Assembly (NCBI GenBank): GCA_029718625.1
Contig: CM056379.1
Span: 69,682,670 to 69,746,669 of the forward strand
Direction: 5' to 3'
From: Synaphobranchus kaupii
Taxonomy: Eukaryota > Chordata > Actinopteri > Anguilliformes > Synaphobranchidae
Length of the DNA: 64,000 nt
Position numbers and translations under genes: made by a program. The notes below the pieces were generated by a model that was given only the letters and a program-made list of their open reading frames with translations, was not told the DNA's origin and searched no databases. Shown one piece after another: positions 1 through 10,632 of the stretch (its first letter is position 1; the number at the start of each line of letters is the position of its first letter).

Positions 1-867
1 TACTGTTGCGCTGATATGTGGTAGATTAAGGTAAAAATTTCCTTGGAGTTATTATGAATAGGAAAACTTAAAAGATTAAAAGAATACAGAAAAATGCAAT
101 CCCAGGACAAAAGTATACATACTGTAGAGTACAGGGACAAGTGATGTTTTATTGACGTACAAGAGTGAATGATTAGGCAACATATTTAGGTGTATGTAAC
201 ACTGTGATATCAATGTTTTTTATCTTAAGCCACCAGAGGGAGCAAATGTGTATGCGTTATAATGTATAATATAATATTATATTTTATGACATGTTTTGCA
301 TAGGGGTTTTGGACCCATAGATATCTACCCCCCTATACTGCTGAAAATATATAATTCTCACTTGGAAATTATGCACAAGTGAGTTTTATGAGCCCAAACT
401 GTTGATTTGTAGTTAAATATTTCATAGATTTTTTTTATTTGCAGCAGTGCACAATTTAGCCATTTGGATAGATTTGGAGACACTAATGGACAACAGGATA
501 CACGGCTATATTTTGCATCATAGACCTTTAGTAGTTCTGCATATCATCCTCAGATTTAGCAAAACTTGTGGACATGGAGTTTATGATCCAGGAAATGTAT
601 ATATATTACCGATTTCACTTATGTAGCTCTCAGCAAAATAAAAAAAAACTATTTAAATTTTTTTCCCCCTAAGTTTCTTTGCATTTGTGGCACTTTATTT
701 TGACTTAAATTATGAAAATAAACAAATCTAAGTTTGTATTGTAAATGGTACACCTGTCTTCTTTCATTTAAGCCATTTACCAAGTTTATGTGATGCTCAC
801 ACCTGGAGTTATAAAGCCTTAAACAGAGCACCCCTAAATAGGTGAAATTTGCATCTGCGCAAAGGGG
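1..867 (+). mobile_element. piggyBac-like non-autonomous element, copy A1
   Basis: The right end is CTGCGC-AAAGGGG followed by TTAA (868-871). TTAA targets and CCCCTT/GCGC-type termini are typical of piggyBac-like elements. The same sequence recurs inverted at 48759-51255 and as a fragment at 32934-33203. The left end coincides with the window edge, so the full element may extend further. The LINE reading frame to its right runs directly into the TTAA, which shows that A1 landed in the LINE and that the rest of the LINE should lie outside the window. No transposase is visible. The family assignment rests on the ends only. Confidence 0.65.
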
Positions 868-871
868 TTAA

Positions 872-3074
872 AGGCATTAGAATGGATTTCGTCCAGTTGA
901 TTTTATATCCTGAAAGTAAGCTAAATTCATTGAATATTTCTAGAACTTTGGGCACGGTATTAGATGTTTTGAATAAGAACAATAGTACATAATCTGCATA
1001 TAAACAGATATGATGTCTAGTTCCATTGATAACTACAGGACATACAGTATGTCAGGGCTCTGTCTTATAGCTTGGGCTAACGGTTCAAGCGAGAGACAGA
1101 ACAGGTATGGTGATAAGGGGCAGCCTTCGCGCGTCCCACGTCGAATAGGAAAGTGAGGGGGGTCCATGTGTCCAGTCTGAATATTTGCTGTAGGGTTACT
1201 ATACATAGTCCACATAGTGAACCATGTGAATAAATGTGTTACCGAATCCAAACCGTTTCAGTACGGTCCATAAATATGGCCATTCTAGGCGATCAAATGC
1301 CTTTTCGGCGTTGAGAGAAAGAACAGCACATGATGAGTCTTGAGATGAAGCTGTGTGAATAATGTTAAGGAGGCGTCTTATATTGTCAGTTGAGTACCGT
1401 CCCTTTAAGAAGCCACTTTGATCTATTGGATCAAGTTTTTCATATATGGCTCCATTCTGGCTGTTATGACTTTGGAAAATAACTTTACACATGTATTGAT
1501 CAAACTTATAGGTCTGTAATTTGAGCAGAGAAGTGGATCCTTTCCTTTTTTCAGCAATAGAGAGATGAGAGCTGTGTTTTGGTCTCTATGGAAATGACCA
1601 ATTTCCAAAGAGTAGTTGATTGATTTAAGTATTAGAGGGCTAACTGAATCCCATATTGCCAACAGCAGCTCTGGTGGTAACCCATCTGGGTCTGGGCCTC
1701 TTGTCATAGATATTGCTGCGGTTTTAAGTTCTTCGAGTGTTATGGTACAGTCCAATTGAGCAGCTTGATCAGAAGTAAGTGTTGGGAGTTCCAAGAAATT
1801 CAAAAATGATGTCAGCTTGCTTTGGTTGCTTGAAAATTCAGATTCATACAGGTTGGAGTAGAATTGGGAAAAAGTGCTATTTATTTTGTTAGGGGATGAA
1901 GACACATCACCATTAGAGTCTCTAATTGCATCAATGAAAGCTAGTCGTTCTGCATTTTTCATTGCTAGGAGACGACTCGGCCTATCAGACCATTCGTAAT
2001 GCATCTGCTTGTTCTTTGATAAATTAATTCAGCTTTGATATTAGATAGTGATTTATATTCTGCCCTTGTGGATATAAGCTGCATTGCTCTTTCTTCAAAA
2101 TACAGCTCTTTCTGCAATGTTTCTAGTCTTGTTATTTTGCTCTCCAGCTCCTCCATTTTCTGTCTTTGTGATTTTGCCTGATTTGATGCAAAAGATATAC
2201 AACTGCCCCTAATATAGCCTTTTGTCACCTCCCACATTGTATGCGGATTGATCTCCGGAGATGAATTAATAGTAATAAAATCCTTAATACCATCAGTAAT
2301 GTATTTTGTGAATTCTTCATTCTGTAAGAGAGATGTATTGAAATGCCATCTCTTATGCATTTGTCTGGTAGGGGATAATTGTATTGTATATAGGATAGGC
2401 GAGTGGTCTGAAAGCAGCATTGGTAGGAATTCCATATGCACAGTCTCTTTAAGGAGTGTTGGAGAAACAAGCATATAGTCAATGCGGGAAAAAGTTTTAT
2501 GACGGGAGGAGAAAAAACTATAGTTCTTCATTTATGGATTTTTGAGACGCCATGCATCCAGTACATTGAGCTCATTCAGAAATGTTCTAAAATATTTAGC
2601 TGGAAGGAGCCTGTGGTTGGAAAAATGAGATGCATCAATAAGGGGGTCTGCTGTGAGGTTTAGGTCTCCAGCCATTATGATTTGACTTTCATCTAAATCC
2701 AATACTTTGCATTTCAGAGTGTCAAAAAATGATTGGTCAAAAATATTCGGGGCATAAACTGATATCAGACATAGTCTTCTGCCGCTCAGAGTGATGGTAG
2801 CAAAAAAAAACCTGCCCTCTTCATCACCTCCAACTTGTCCCAATTTCAATGGTAGGCTGTTCTGGGTCAAAATCAGCACTCCTTTTGTTTTATTTATAGC
2901 ACAAGAAGAAGATAGAATTGTATAGTGCTTATTTTGGAATCTGTTGACATCAGCGTGTTTAAGATGCATCTCTTGGATAAATGCTATATCAATACTCTTG
3001 CGGCGTAGCAGTTCCAAGCATTTAATTCTTTTAATCTGAGAATTCAGAACACATGTGAGAAAGTTATAATTCAT
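872..3074 (-). pseudogene. LINE ORF2: APE endonuclease and reverse transcriptase, broken
   Basis: The endonuclease begins at 3074 and shows FIQE, SVYAPN, AGDLN, SRIDYM and LLSDHSPI, the usual L1 endonuclease blocks, split over two frames (2532-3074 and 1965-2531). The reverse transcriptase follows in further frames: [22 protein letters not shown] (1423-2004), DQSGFLKGR and [10 protein letters not shown] (1199-1492), GTREGCPLSP (1033-1251), then SGYKINWTKS close to 880. The motif A aspartate is Asn (SLNAEKAFD, codon 1310-1312) and the YADD box reads YADY (989-1000). Both changes remove residues needed for polymerisation. The reading ends at the TTAA occupied by A1. The protein is a non-functional remnant. 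Confidence 0.88.
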
Positions 3075-3686
3075 GGTGGTTTAAAAAAAAGGTTCAAAAT
3101 GAGTGCACTGGTCAGACACAAAGACAAATAGACCTACATATAAAAAAACGAGACAACGATTCGCCAGTTAGCTGGGCATAAGTGTCCCCGATTACTCTGG
3201 CACAATTAAAAACCAATACTAAAGATGGTGCCATAGTCAACAGGCTAAGACCACCTGCTTCCAGCTATAAGTGAAAAGAAAAATAAAAAATAAAATAAAT
3301 CCCCTTATTTATAGTGACAATTATAGTCCGTCAAATTAATTCATAGTTCATTCACGATTCATCCCCACAGTCAATAGTTCAGCCATATTATAGGCAAGAG
3401 ATTAGGAGGGGAAAAAAAACAAAAACAAAAAAAAACAGAGCAGCGCATCCATATGTTCCATACATGGGAAAACAATCGTTGTGCACAGCGAATTTGTTTT
3501 ATGCTCAATAGAGACTGTGGGTGGAAAGATAAGACACTACATGAGTGGATACAATCATATAAAAAATAAAAAAAATGGCCTAAAGTTAATTGTAAGGAGA
3601 TTATTCTTACCTCCGTTCATCCTCTATAGTTGCTACTCGATCATCAGAAATGAATGAAAAAAAAACGTACACTTTGAGTGGCTTAG

Positions 3687-4453
3687 CTATACACGCTCTT
3701 GAAGTTCATCGTTTAGAAACATCTTTACATCGGACACAGAATCGAAATATCTCAGCTTTCCATTAAAAACTACGCGTAGTTTGCTTGGATAAAGAAAGCC
3801 TCTGAAGATGCCCTGGTTCATGAGAGGTTTGATCACCGGTTCAAATTCTCTACGCCGAGTACGCACTTCAGGTGACAAGTCCTGGGCGAATGTCAGTTTG
3901 GCATTTCCTTCAGTGATCCCTGATTTCTTTTTAGAGGATACAAGTATAAGTTGTGCATCGGTGTATCGCAAAAAACGGATTATTACCACTCTTGGAGGTT
4001 TTCCTGGCTCATGGGCTCTGAGCAAGCGGTGAGCGTGTTCCATTTCAAATTGTCGACCGGCAGGCATATTCAGCCAGACGGGCAGTTTTTCCTGGAGGTA
4101 AACCAGTAGAGTGCGGGTTCCCTCCGTCCTCTATTTTCCAGATCAATTACATTAGTTTCCATTTTTTTGTTGTCTCGTTTAATCGTGACCAGCTCGCGAT
4201 CCATGGAATGAACGTTGTCCTCAAGTTTAGAAATCCTTGTCTCAATCAGATCGATTCGGATTTCATGCTCATCCACTTTATCTACGGTCGTGGATAGCTT
4301 GTTTTCTAACGCAGAGATCGAGTTTGTTATATCCGATAGGCGTTTATCAATTTTATCCAGTCTGCCATTAATCTCAGCTCGGTTTGTTTGGAGCTCCATT
4401 AAAACGTCGACAAGAGTGCATTTTGACCGCAGATTTTTCTCTGTGTCTGTCAT
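3687..4453 (-). pseudogene. LINE ORF1 (RNA-binding coiled-coil protein), frameshifted
   Basis: The N-terminal part (4070-4453) is a long heptad-like coiled coil with repeated DKID, LENKL, ISKLEDNV and LENRGRR segments, as in L1 ORF1 trimers. The C-terminal part (3687-4067, another frame) has HAHRLL, RVVIIRFLRYTD, FAQDLSPEVRTRRREF and YPSKLRVVFNGK, which matches the L1 ORF1 C-terminal domain (Transposase_22). The middle RNA-recognition domain appears largely deleted at the frame change near 4070-4110. In intact elements this protein packages the LINE RNA. This copy cannot make a full one. Confidence 0.82.
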
Positions 4454-4556
4454 TTTCCATAAAGTTGAGGATTGATACTTCTTGAGAGTTTAATTACCAA
4501 TAGAACAGACAAATTTAAAAGGTTTTAACTACGGAAGCATGGAGCTGTGTGGCTAT

Positions 4557-4568
4557 GCGGCCATCTTG
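4557..4568 (-). promoter_or_regulatory. YY1-like motif at LINE 5' end
   Basis: The minus strand reads CAAGATGGCCGC, a match to the YY1 core AAGATGGC, and ATAG and CAGCTCC follow downstream. From memory, the first bases of mammalian L1 have the same order of motifs. It probably marks the start of the LINE transcript. Function is inferred. Confidence 0.55.
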
Positions 4569-4821
4569 AAAAAAGCTTTTTTCCAAGACAGTGACCATTT
4601 CTGACAGTGAAAACATGAGGCCTCTTAGCTCTGCCTAAGTTTACTATACAATTCTTTTTGTTGGATGTAAAAAAAATGATTAATAAATCATCCTGCACTC
4701 GGTTCCGTTGGTGAAAGCACAGAGAGGGTGAAATCACACATCCAGTTGCTAGTTAAAAACAGCTTTCCAGCTCCTGTTAGTGTTCCAGGAGCAAGCTAGT
4801 AAGAAACAGGTTCTTAATCAC

Positions 4822-5066
4822 CCTTACAAAAATATAGGCCTTCCAGTAAATTTGCGGCAAACCTTTGGCATTGTTGCCGCAGGTTTGCGGCAAGCTCATA
4901 TTTTCACATGCAAATTAGCATTGTAGGAACTGCCATTCACTTCTGACGTTTTTAGTTCACCACTACTGGCAAACTCTGACACAGCTCTGGCAACATTTTG
5001 TGGAAAACAATTTAGTTTGCGGCAAATGCGCTACAAGTTTGCGGCAAACTATCCAGTTTTGTAAGG
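4822..5066. mobile_element. Short MITE with CCTTACAAAA inverted ends
   Basis: Perfect 10-bp inverted termini CCTTACAAAA / TTTTGTAAGG bound 245 bp. Inside are four copies of the palindrome TTTGCGGCAAA or close variants. No clear target-site duplication is visible. It is too short to code. Confidence 0.6.
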
Positions 5067-5109
5067 ACAGAGGTGTTCTTAAATAGGTAATGTTAGCTAG
5101 ATAGTGTGG

Positions 5110-5149
5110 CTTATTCATTATTCAGCTCCCCAGCTGAATAATGAATAAG
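5110..5149. repeat. Perfect 18-bp hairpin
   Basis: The arm CTTATTCATTATTCAGCT (5110-5127) is followed by loop CCCC and its exact reverse complement (5132-5149). It lies just outside the TTAA end of the Kolobok-like composite. Confidence 0.85.
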
Positions 5150-5385
5150 AAGTTAAGCAAACATTTGAGTGCTGGATCAAAATAATGGCACTTTTATTTG
5201 CTAGTAACGTTAACTTAGTTAAAGTGATACTGCAGTCAAAAACCAACTTTTCCCGTTGAAAACCGATGTTTTGGGTTAAGATTATGATCATACACTGTTT
5301 ATGTCAGAAAATCTCATGTTTAGTCAAAATTATTTTTTCTGAGTTTTTGTGTAGGCTTACCAATACGCTGGTTTCCAGGGATTTG

Positions 5386-5468
5386 TGACGTCACGAGATC
5401 CTTAACATAAAAATGGGTGGAGTTGAGGTGGTCCTAGGGGTGGTCTCGGCTGGGCACGTGGTATAAAA
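5386..5468 (+). promoter_or_regulatory. Promoter-like cluster: CRE, E-box, TATA box
   Basis: TGACGTCA (5386-5393, CRE palindrome), CACGTG (5455-5460, E-box) and TATAAAA (5462-5468) lie in order just upstream of the ERV. If the ERV is removed, the THAP start codon would follow the TATA box by about 190 bp. They probably drove the THAP gene before the insertion. Confidence 0.5.
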
Positions 5469-5517
5469 GCAGAGACCAACGTTTTTTTCCCCTCTTTGAG
5501 ACTGAGACCCTTGTACT

Positions 5518-8500
5518 TGTAGAAGTAAGCTGTTTTGTGAAACTGTTCTGTAGGCCCAAGAAAGCCCCATATGCAAGCTTCTATATAAATAATTAAATAA
5601 TGCAGTCAAGATCTAGTGGAAAAGTACTGAAATGGGGGGGTGGCGAGAGGATGCAGGATAGTTCTCTATCAACAAGGACGAGGGCATCTAGCACACCAGT
5701 CAAAACTGGAATGTTTCCCTCCTGTGTTCCATAACTAAGCAGGAGTTGTACCTATAACAATAGATAAGATAGATCATGCTGACCGAACAAGTGGGAAAAT
5801 AAGAAAAAATAAGAGAAATTACATGGTCTGATTAACAGGCACATGAGGATAAGTCACAAACAATTTTATTTGGTAGATTAACCTCTTAATACCAAGGGCA
5901 AAATATACCAATTCTCACCTGTTTTTACTAGTGACAAACAAAGCTGTTTATCTCAAAAACTGTAAAGGCTACAAATATGGTTCATAGCTTTTATTAAAAC
6001 AGAGAACTGCACTATTATTTGCACTATTAAGTAGTCATAATTCATATACATACACTTCTTGCTACTGAACTACAACAATTTATGTACAGAAATTGACAAA
6101 AAAACAGGTACCTAAATTCAAATTTCAGATTTTTTACCTGATGAGCTACAATAGCTATGGAGGAAATAACTCCTCTTTGTGATTCCTCAATATGCTGCCT
6201 ATCTCCGCTAAAGATATGGTGTCAATATCTCAAATCATTCAAATTCTACAGAGCTTTTTTTCAGGTGAACCATTTCGGTTACCAAAGTTGGCACAAATTG
6301 TACCAAATTGTGCAAAATGGCCCAGGTTCCAGAAAAGTCTCAATATAATTTATTTTTTAAGTTTTACAATAAAATCTGATAATTGGCAATAAACGTTAAT
6401 TTAGATGTGTTTCTGGTGTGTTTCATATTATATTCGTGTGCTATAACTAACTAGCCTAGCCGTGGTCCTCAAAAAGCTCTGCCTCATTAGCCAGTCCAGG
6501 TATATAAAATCAAATGTCCACCCTAGATAAAATAAACACCTGCATAATCAACAACAACAAACTCATCCTCATGTTATCTCTCCCTCGTGTTAGGTCATGC
6601 ATAAATTGCTCATTTGTTTACCTGCAGAGCCTGCTGTACTGCTTACAGAACAATTTACTCATGTGGAACAAAACAAACCCTTCAGACGCCATTGCATTCA
6701 AAAGAAACTCGGAACAGCTCGTCTCAGACAGAAATAGATAGCTAGCTGCTATGTGTAATTTTGCTGGCTAGCTTGCCATTGTTACAATATAGTAATGTTA
6801 GCTATATTCATTTAATTCAGAGGGATTCTTTTTATACATAACAGTGAATTCGCACTGGTATACCGGCAAAATAATCTGTTAATAAGATAAAAATAATCTT
6901 TATATCACTCTGCGTCACTGAGACCGCAAAACCATATTTGGGCTAGGACCTGCTGCACGGAGAAACTCCTGAATAACCTAGACATAACTAACCAAAAACT
7001 GTATGAAAGAAACTGTAAAGTAAAAATATAAACAGCGCATTTACCTTATGAATTGTGCTTTGCTAAACAGAATGTAGCGAGCTACGCTACAAGGTAAAAA
7101 CACTGTGCCATCTCGGTTTGATAATTACGCTTGGTTGCCTTCTTCTCTTACACAGGGCTGCATTTACTTGTCTCAGACACAAGTAGATAGCTAGCTGCTA
7201 TGTGTAATTTTGCTGGCTAGCTTGCCATTGTTACAATATAGTAATGTTAGCTATATTCATTTAATTCAGAGGGATTCATTTTATACATAACAGTGAATTC
7301 GCACTGGTATACCGGCAAAATAATCTGTTACCTTATATCACTCTGCGTCACTGAGACCGCAAAACCATATTTCAGCTAGGACCTGCTGCACGGAGAAACT
7401 CCTGAATAACCTAGACATAACTAACCAAAAACTGTATGAAAGAGACTGTAAAGTAAAAAGATAAACAGCGCAGTTACCTTATGAATTGTGCTTTGCTAAA
7501 CGGAATGTAGCGAGCTACGCTACAAGGTAAAAACACTGCGCCATCTTGGTTCGATAATTACGCTTGGTTGCCTCTTCCTCATACGCAGGGCTGTATTTCC
7601 TTGATTTACGACGGCATTGTGTTGAATGAGGGCTTGTTTGAAAGATAAGAGTCTTGGCTCTTGGCTGGAATATTTGACAGACAGTTTTAAAACCCAATGG
7701 AAAGCAAATAATACTCGGAGTGGAGGCGGGTCGAAGACAGTTTTTCCCACTTCAGATAGGCCTATTGTGCTATCAGTCAAAGAAATACACCCAATTGACG
7801 ACGGTTTTGCATAAATCTCTGGAAACAAGTTCAAAACCACTCTGGCTAACATATACTAAGCCACGGGATTGGTACCCCAGAAACTGGTTTCACAACGCCA
7901 AACTGAACACAGCCGAACGAGTCGTAATCAAGTGCAAAAAAGCACAAGTCGGTTTAAAATTGGAAACAAATCATGTACAGCCATATGAAAGTTTTAAAGT
8001 ATTTTTTCTTGAAGCCTAAAGGTATATTAGATTTATAGATTTTTCAAACCAAAGTTTTGTGAAATCCAATTAAGCAGAACAGTTTACCAGCACATTGTTT
8101 ATGGTGTGACATCAAGCTGCAATACATGTTTGAGAATTAGGTCAGAGTTTCCAACGTTATTTACAAAGTTTTATCTCGACGTTTTGGGCTTAAAAAACAC
8201 TTTCCCAGAAGGAATGGATATATCTTAAGGATATTTAATCAAAATATTGAGGTGAGGAGTTTATTATATATTATTAAATTAATGAAATGTATAATTTAAT
8301 AATTTCCGTAACACCCGCGTTACTGCTAGGGAGCGTTTGGCAGCAAGAGGTTAAGAGTGCCCCCAAGTGCATAGGGTAGGAACTGGTCATATAACATGTT
8401 TATTTTTCGCCTAATTTGTTATTGGATAAAATAAGATATGACGAAAGGGTGTCACCGCACATTATTGGCGTATTAGTTAGGTAGAGGAGGAGTTGTGATA

Positions 8501-8706
8501 TTATACAAACTAATGTTTGTTTTTGTTCGGGGAACTCCTAATCCTCTGCGTAGGGTAAAGGACCTCCCGTTGGCGTCAATGCTTAATAAATGGTTAAACT
8601 GAATAGAAGACTGCTATTTCCTTCATCTTCATCTTGAGAATTCTCCAGCTCAAAACCCATCTCAAATTGAACCTAATGAGGAGAGAGTAAAGGACTTCCC
8701 TCCGCA
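5518..8706 (+). repeat. ERV 5' LTR, split by a 2.5-kb insertion
   Basis: LTR sequence occupies 5518-5881 and 8355-8706, and the piggyBac-like B1 plus its second TTAA lies between. A TATATAAA motif is at 5582-5589 and an AATAAA polyadenylation signal at 8585-8590. The uninterrupted sequence is seen in the 3' LTR. Confidence 0.92.
5882..8350 (+). mobile_element. piggyBac-like element B1
   Basis: The ends are CCTCTTAATACCAAGG and, inverted, CCTCTTGCTGCCAAAC, flanked by TTAA (5878-5881 and 8351-8354). The 3' LTR at 20455-20458 has a single TTAA at the same place, which is an empty site proving both boundaries. Inside, 6721-7160 is tandemly repeated at 7170-7593 with few changes. No transposase frame is recognisable, so the copy is non-autonomous. 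A second copy (B2) starts at 52052. Confidence 0.85.
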
Positions 8707-8710
8707 TATT

Positions 8711-8730
8711 TGGCGAGCCAGCCAGGAGTC
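8711..8730 (+). other. Primer-binding site, tRNA-Arg
   Basis: The 20 bases starting TGGCGAGCCAGCC are complementary to the 3' end of vertebrate tRNA-Arg(ACG), including CCA, as I recall that tRNA. It starts four bases after the LTR end, the standard place for a retroviral primer site. Confidence 0.85.
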
Positions 8731-8938
8731 CAAGATCCCGGGAAGGACGCAGGAGGGAACCAATGGTGTGCGGTGTTTTATCTTCAAGTTAGAGACCGGT
8801 CAATAGTGAGAGGTAAGCAGACAACTTTTTCATAAAAAGTCTGCAGAGAGGAATTACCCGCACTCCGTTGGCCCAAGTGTGGTCCTACACCGGGTGACGG
8901 GGCTCCAGTGGGTGAGTGGAGAAAAATAAATAAATAAA

Positions 8939-9243
8939 TAGGTAGAAAAATTGTGATGAATGTGAAATGAGCAGGAGTGTAAAAGAGTAAAAAGGGTAAA
9001 GAGAAAAGAAAAAAAGTGAAATAAGAGTGTAAAAGAGTAAAAGAGAGAAGCGCTGAAAAAGTCTGCTCAGATATATTAAAATATATCAAATAGGTAGAAA
9101 AATTGTGATGAATGTGAAATGAGCAGGAGTGTAAAAGAGTAAAAAGGGTAAAGAGAAAAGAAAAAAAGTGAAATAAGAGTGTAAAAGAGTAAAAGAGAGA
9201 AGCGCTGGAAAAAGTCTGCTCAGATATATTAAAATATATCAAA
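8939..9243 (+). repeat. 152-bp tandem duplication in ERV leader
   Basis: 8939-9090 is repeated at 9091-9243 with a single inserted G. It is purine-rich and ends in ATATATTAAAATATAT. It lies in the untranslated leader between primer site and gag. The minus-strand frame across it is low complexity and not coding. Confidence 0.92.
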
Positions 9244-9572
9244 TTATTCATTTTGGGAGAGCAGGTCGACAACACTGTGGGGGAGCAATAGGGCTCCAAG
9301 TTAGCTAGCCAAAATCTCTGAAACGATGAGAATAACCGGGTTGTGGGCCGCGTAGAGGTTGTGTGTAAAGGACGCCTTTCCCTTCAAACAGTCCGCCACA
9401 AACGGTGATAGGGTGTCGAAAGATACTGCCACTGCTATATTACGGTAGGGACAGTTAGGGAAGCAGTGTTGTGAGAAATTTAAATAAAAAAAGAGGAGAG
9501 CAACATTGTCTGTGTAAATATTTTTTGTTAATAAAACTATAATTTTTGTTATAATTTTTTGTAAATAGTAGT

Positions 9573-9803
9573 ATGTATATACATGTATCTCAATTAATCA
9601 AATTAGAACAAATACCGCCTCCAAAAAGTGTACCTCAAGGTTTGATAGTTCTTTGGGTTGTGCTATTATTGTATTTTACAATAAGTTTGGGCTGGTTAGC
9701 CTTTACCATAGATCCATTGCATGGGTTGTACAATCAAACTGAACATAATCAATTAAACAATAGTGTAACAGGAGAACAATATAAAAAAGATAAGGTGTGC
9801 TAA
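9573..9803 (+). CDS. Small membrane-protein ORF upstream of gag, unknown
   Basis: This is an uninterrupted 76-codon frame. Residues about 24-46 are strongly hydrophobic (LIVLWVVLLLYF, then SLGWLAFTI), suggesting one membrane segment. After it come NQT and NNS glycosylation sequons and a basic C-terminus ending in Cys. The N-terminal part has PPPKSVPQG. It lies in the ERV leader, 0.77 kb after the repeats begin to end and 1.1 kb before gag. It could be an accessory protein or a leader exon spliced to env in the ancestral virus. Some fish retroviruses have small ORFs before gag. I recognise no homologue, and no splice site or promoter was proven. Confidence 0.45.
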   Translation: MYIHVSQLIKLEQIPPPKSVPQGLIVLWVVLLLYFTISLGWLAFTIDPLHGLYNQTEHNQLNNSVTGEQYKKDKVC

Positions 9804-9926
9804 CATTATATGGGAATTTGTTGTATTTTGGATGCTGTATACGTATACTGTATAATGCTGAAGGAAATTATGTAAATAACAGGGTTTTACTTAGATAGTA
9901 CTCCACTAGAAAAGTGGAAATATTAT

Positions 9927-10268
9927 GTGTATGTTATTGTGGGAAAAGATACAGTGGGAAAAGAATTAACACGAGAACAGTTATATGGAGTGAAATCTCT
10001 GTTGTGCCATTCAGGGATTGATAAATTCCTACCCAAGGCCATAGAAACAGGAGAAAAATTTGAAATATGTTTAGACTGGTGGGCAGACGGAGCTGTTTGG
10101 CTGGTGTGTACTCCATTGAAGGAATTGAGAACTGAAGAGGTAGAGGGGAAGTCAGCTCAGGGGCATTCAAGGGGAGGAGCTACGCGAGTCACAATCACTA
10201 AGTGGGAACTTATAGGGTTAAAGATAAAGGCGTGGCTACCAAGGACAGAGTGGTCCCCTGAATTATAA
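9927..10268 (+). CDS. Uncharacterised 113-aa ORF upstream of gag
   Basis: This is an open frame with ordinary, non-repetitive composition: mixed charge, two WW/W-rich stretches (DWWADG and AVWLVC), and a C-terminal KIKAWLPRTEW. There is no signal peptide or clear domain. It sits between the membrane ORF and the gag region, inside the ERV. Gag and pol of this element are frameshifted while this frame stays open, which may be chance given its length. It may be an accessory gene, or an N-terminal matrix-like segment of gag separated from it by the AT-rich repeat at 10297-10632. I do not recognise it. Confidence 0.4.
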   Translation: MYVIVGKDTVGKELTREQLYGVKSLLCHSGIDKFLPKAIETGEKFEICLDWWADGAVWLVCTPLKELRTEEVEGKSAQGHSRGGATRVTITKWELIGLKIKAWLPRTEWSPEL

Positions 10269-10296
10269 AAAATAAAAACATGGAGGCAAAGTTATT

Positions 10297-10632
10297 ATAG
10301 TTGTAAGTTTTTCATTTAGTTTTTATTTTTATTAGTTTATAATTTCACTTTCTAATTTAGAGGGAGAGAAATTAAATATTGGTTTTGAATGTGTCAAATT
10401 ACCCTATATGCAATCCAGATTTCAGATCACAGATCAGGAAGAGGATCAAAAACTAAAACTAAAAATAATTCATGATTCATTTTTATTTTATTTCAGTTTG
10501 TTTTGCAACACTACATTACAGTTTTAGTTTCATTTTAGTTTTTAAAGTAACTTTAGTTTTTATTTTTATTTCAGTTGACTAAAATGTTTTTTTTATTGTA
10601 GTTTCAGTTTTAGTTTCAGTTTCAGTTAACTA
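10297..10632 (+). repeat. AT-rich repeat rich in TTTTAGTTTC
   Basis: Many TTTAGTTTT / AACTAAAA units occur, several inverted relative to each other. It looks like a common fish interspersed repeat inserted between the 113-aa frame and gag. Ends are not defined. Confidence 0.4.

Larger units (their letters stand above)
868..4575 (-). mobile_element. L1-clade non-LTR retrotransposon, interrupted
   Basis: On the minus strand this holds, in 5' to 3' order, a short 5' UTR, an ORF1 with coiled coil and C-terminal domain, a spacer of about 0.6 kb (3075-3686, AT-rich, no recognised gene), and an ORF2 with APE endonuclease and reverse transcriptase. This is the L1 arrangement. The 5' end is retained, unlike most LINE copies. 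The 3' part of ORF2 is missing because a piggyBac-like element sits in it and the window ends. Frameshifts and catalytic substitutions show a dead copy. The 5' boundary near 4575 is inferred from an AAGATGGC motif. Confidence 0.85.

Noticed and set aside
7520..8019. Overlapping frames on both strands, recurring at 57687-58206
   Set aside because: They are shared by both copies of the piggyBac-like element but show no motif and open both ways. Treated as non-coding repeat.
8784..9299. Minus-strand 171-codon frame rich in Phe/Leu/Ser
   Set aside because: It is the reverse of the purine-rich 152-bp tandem duplication in the ERV leader and repeats itself exactly.
9573..9803. Reading the hydrophobic ORF as a fragment of envelope transmembrane subunit
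   Set aside because: It lies before gag, has no CX6CC or fusion peptide, and nothing upstream resembles a surface subunit. Kept as unknown.
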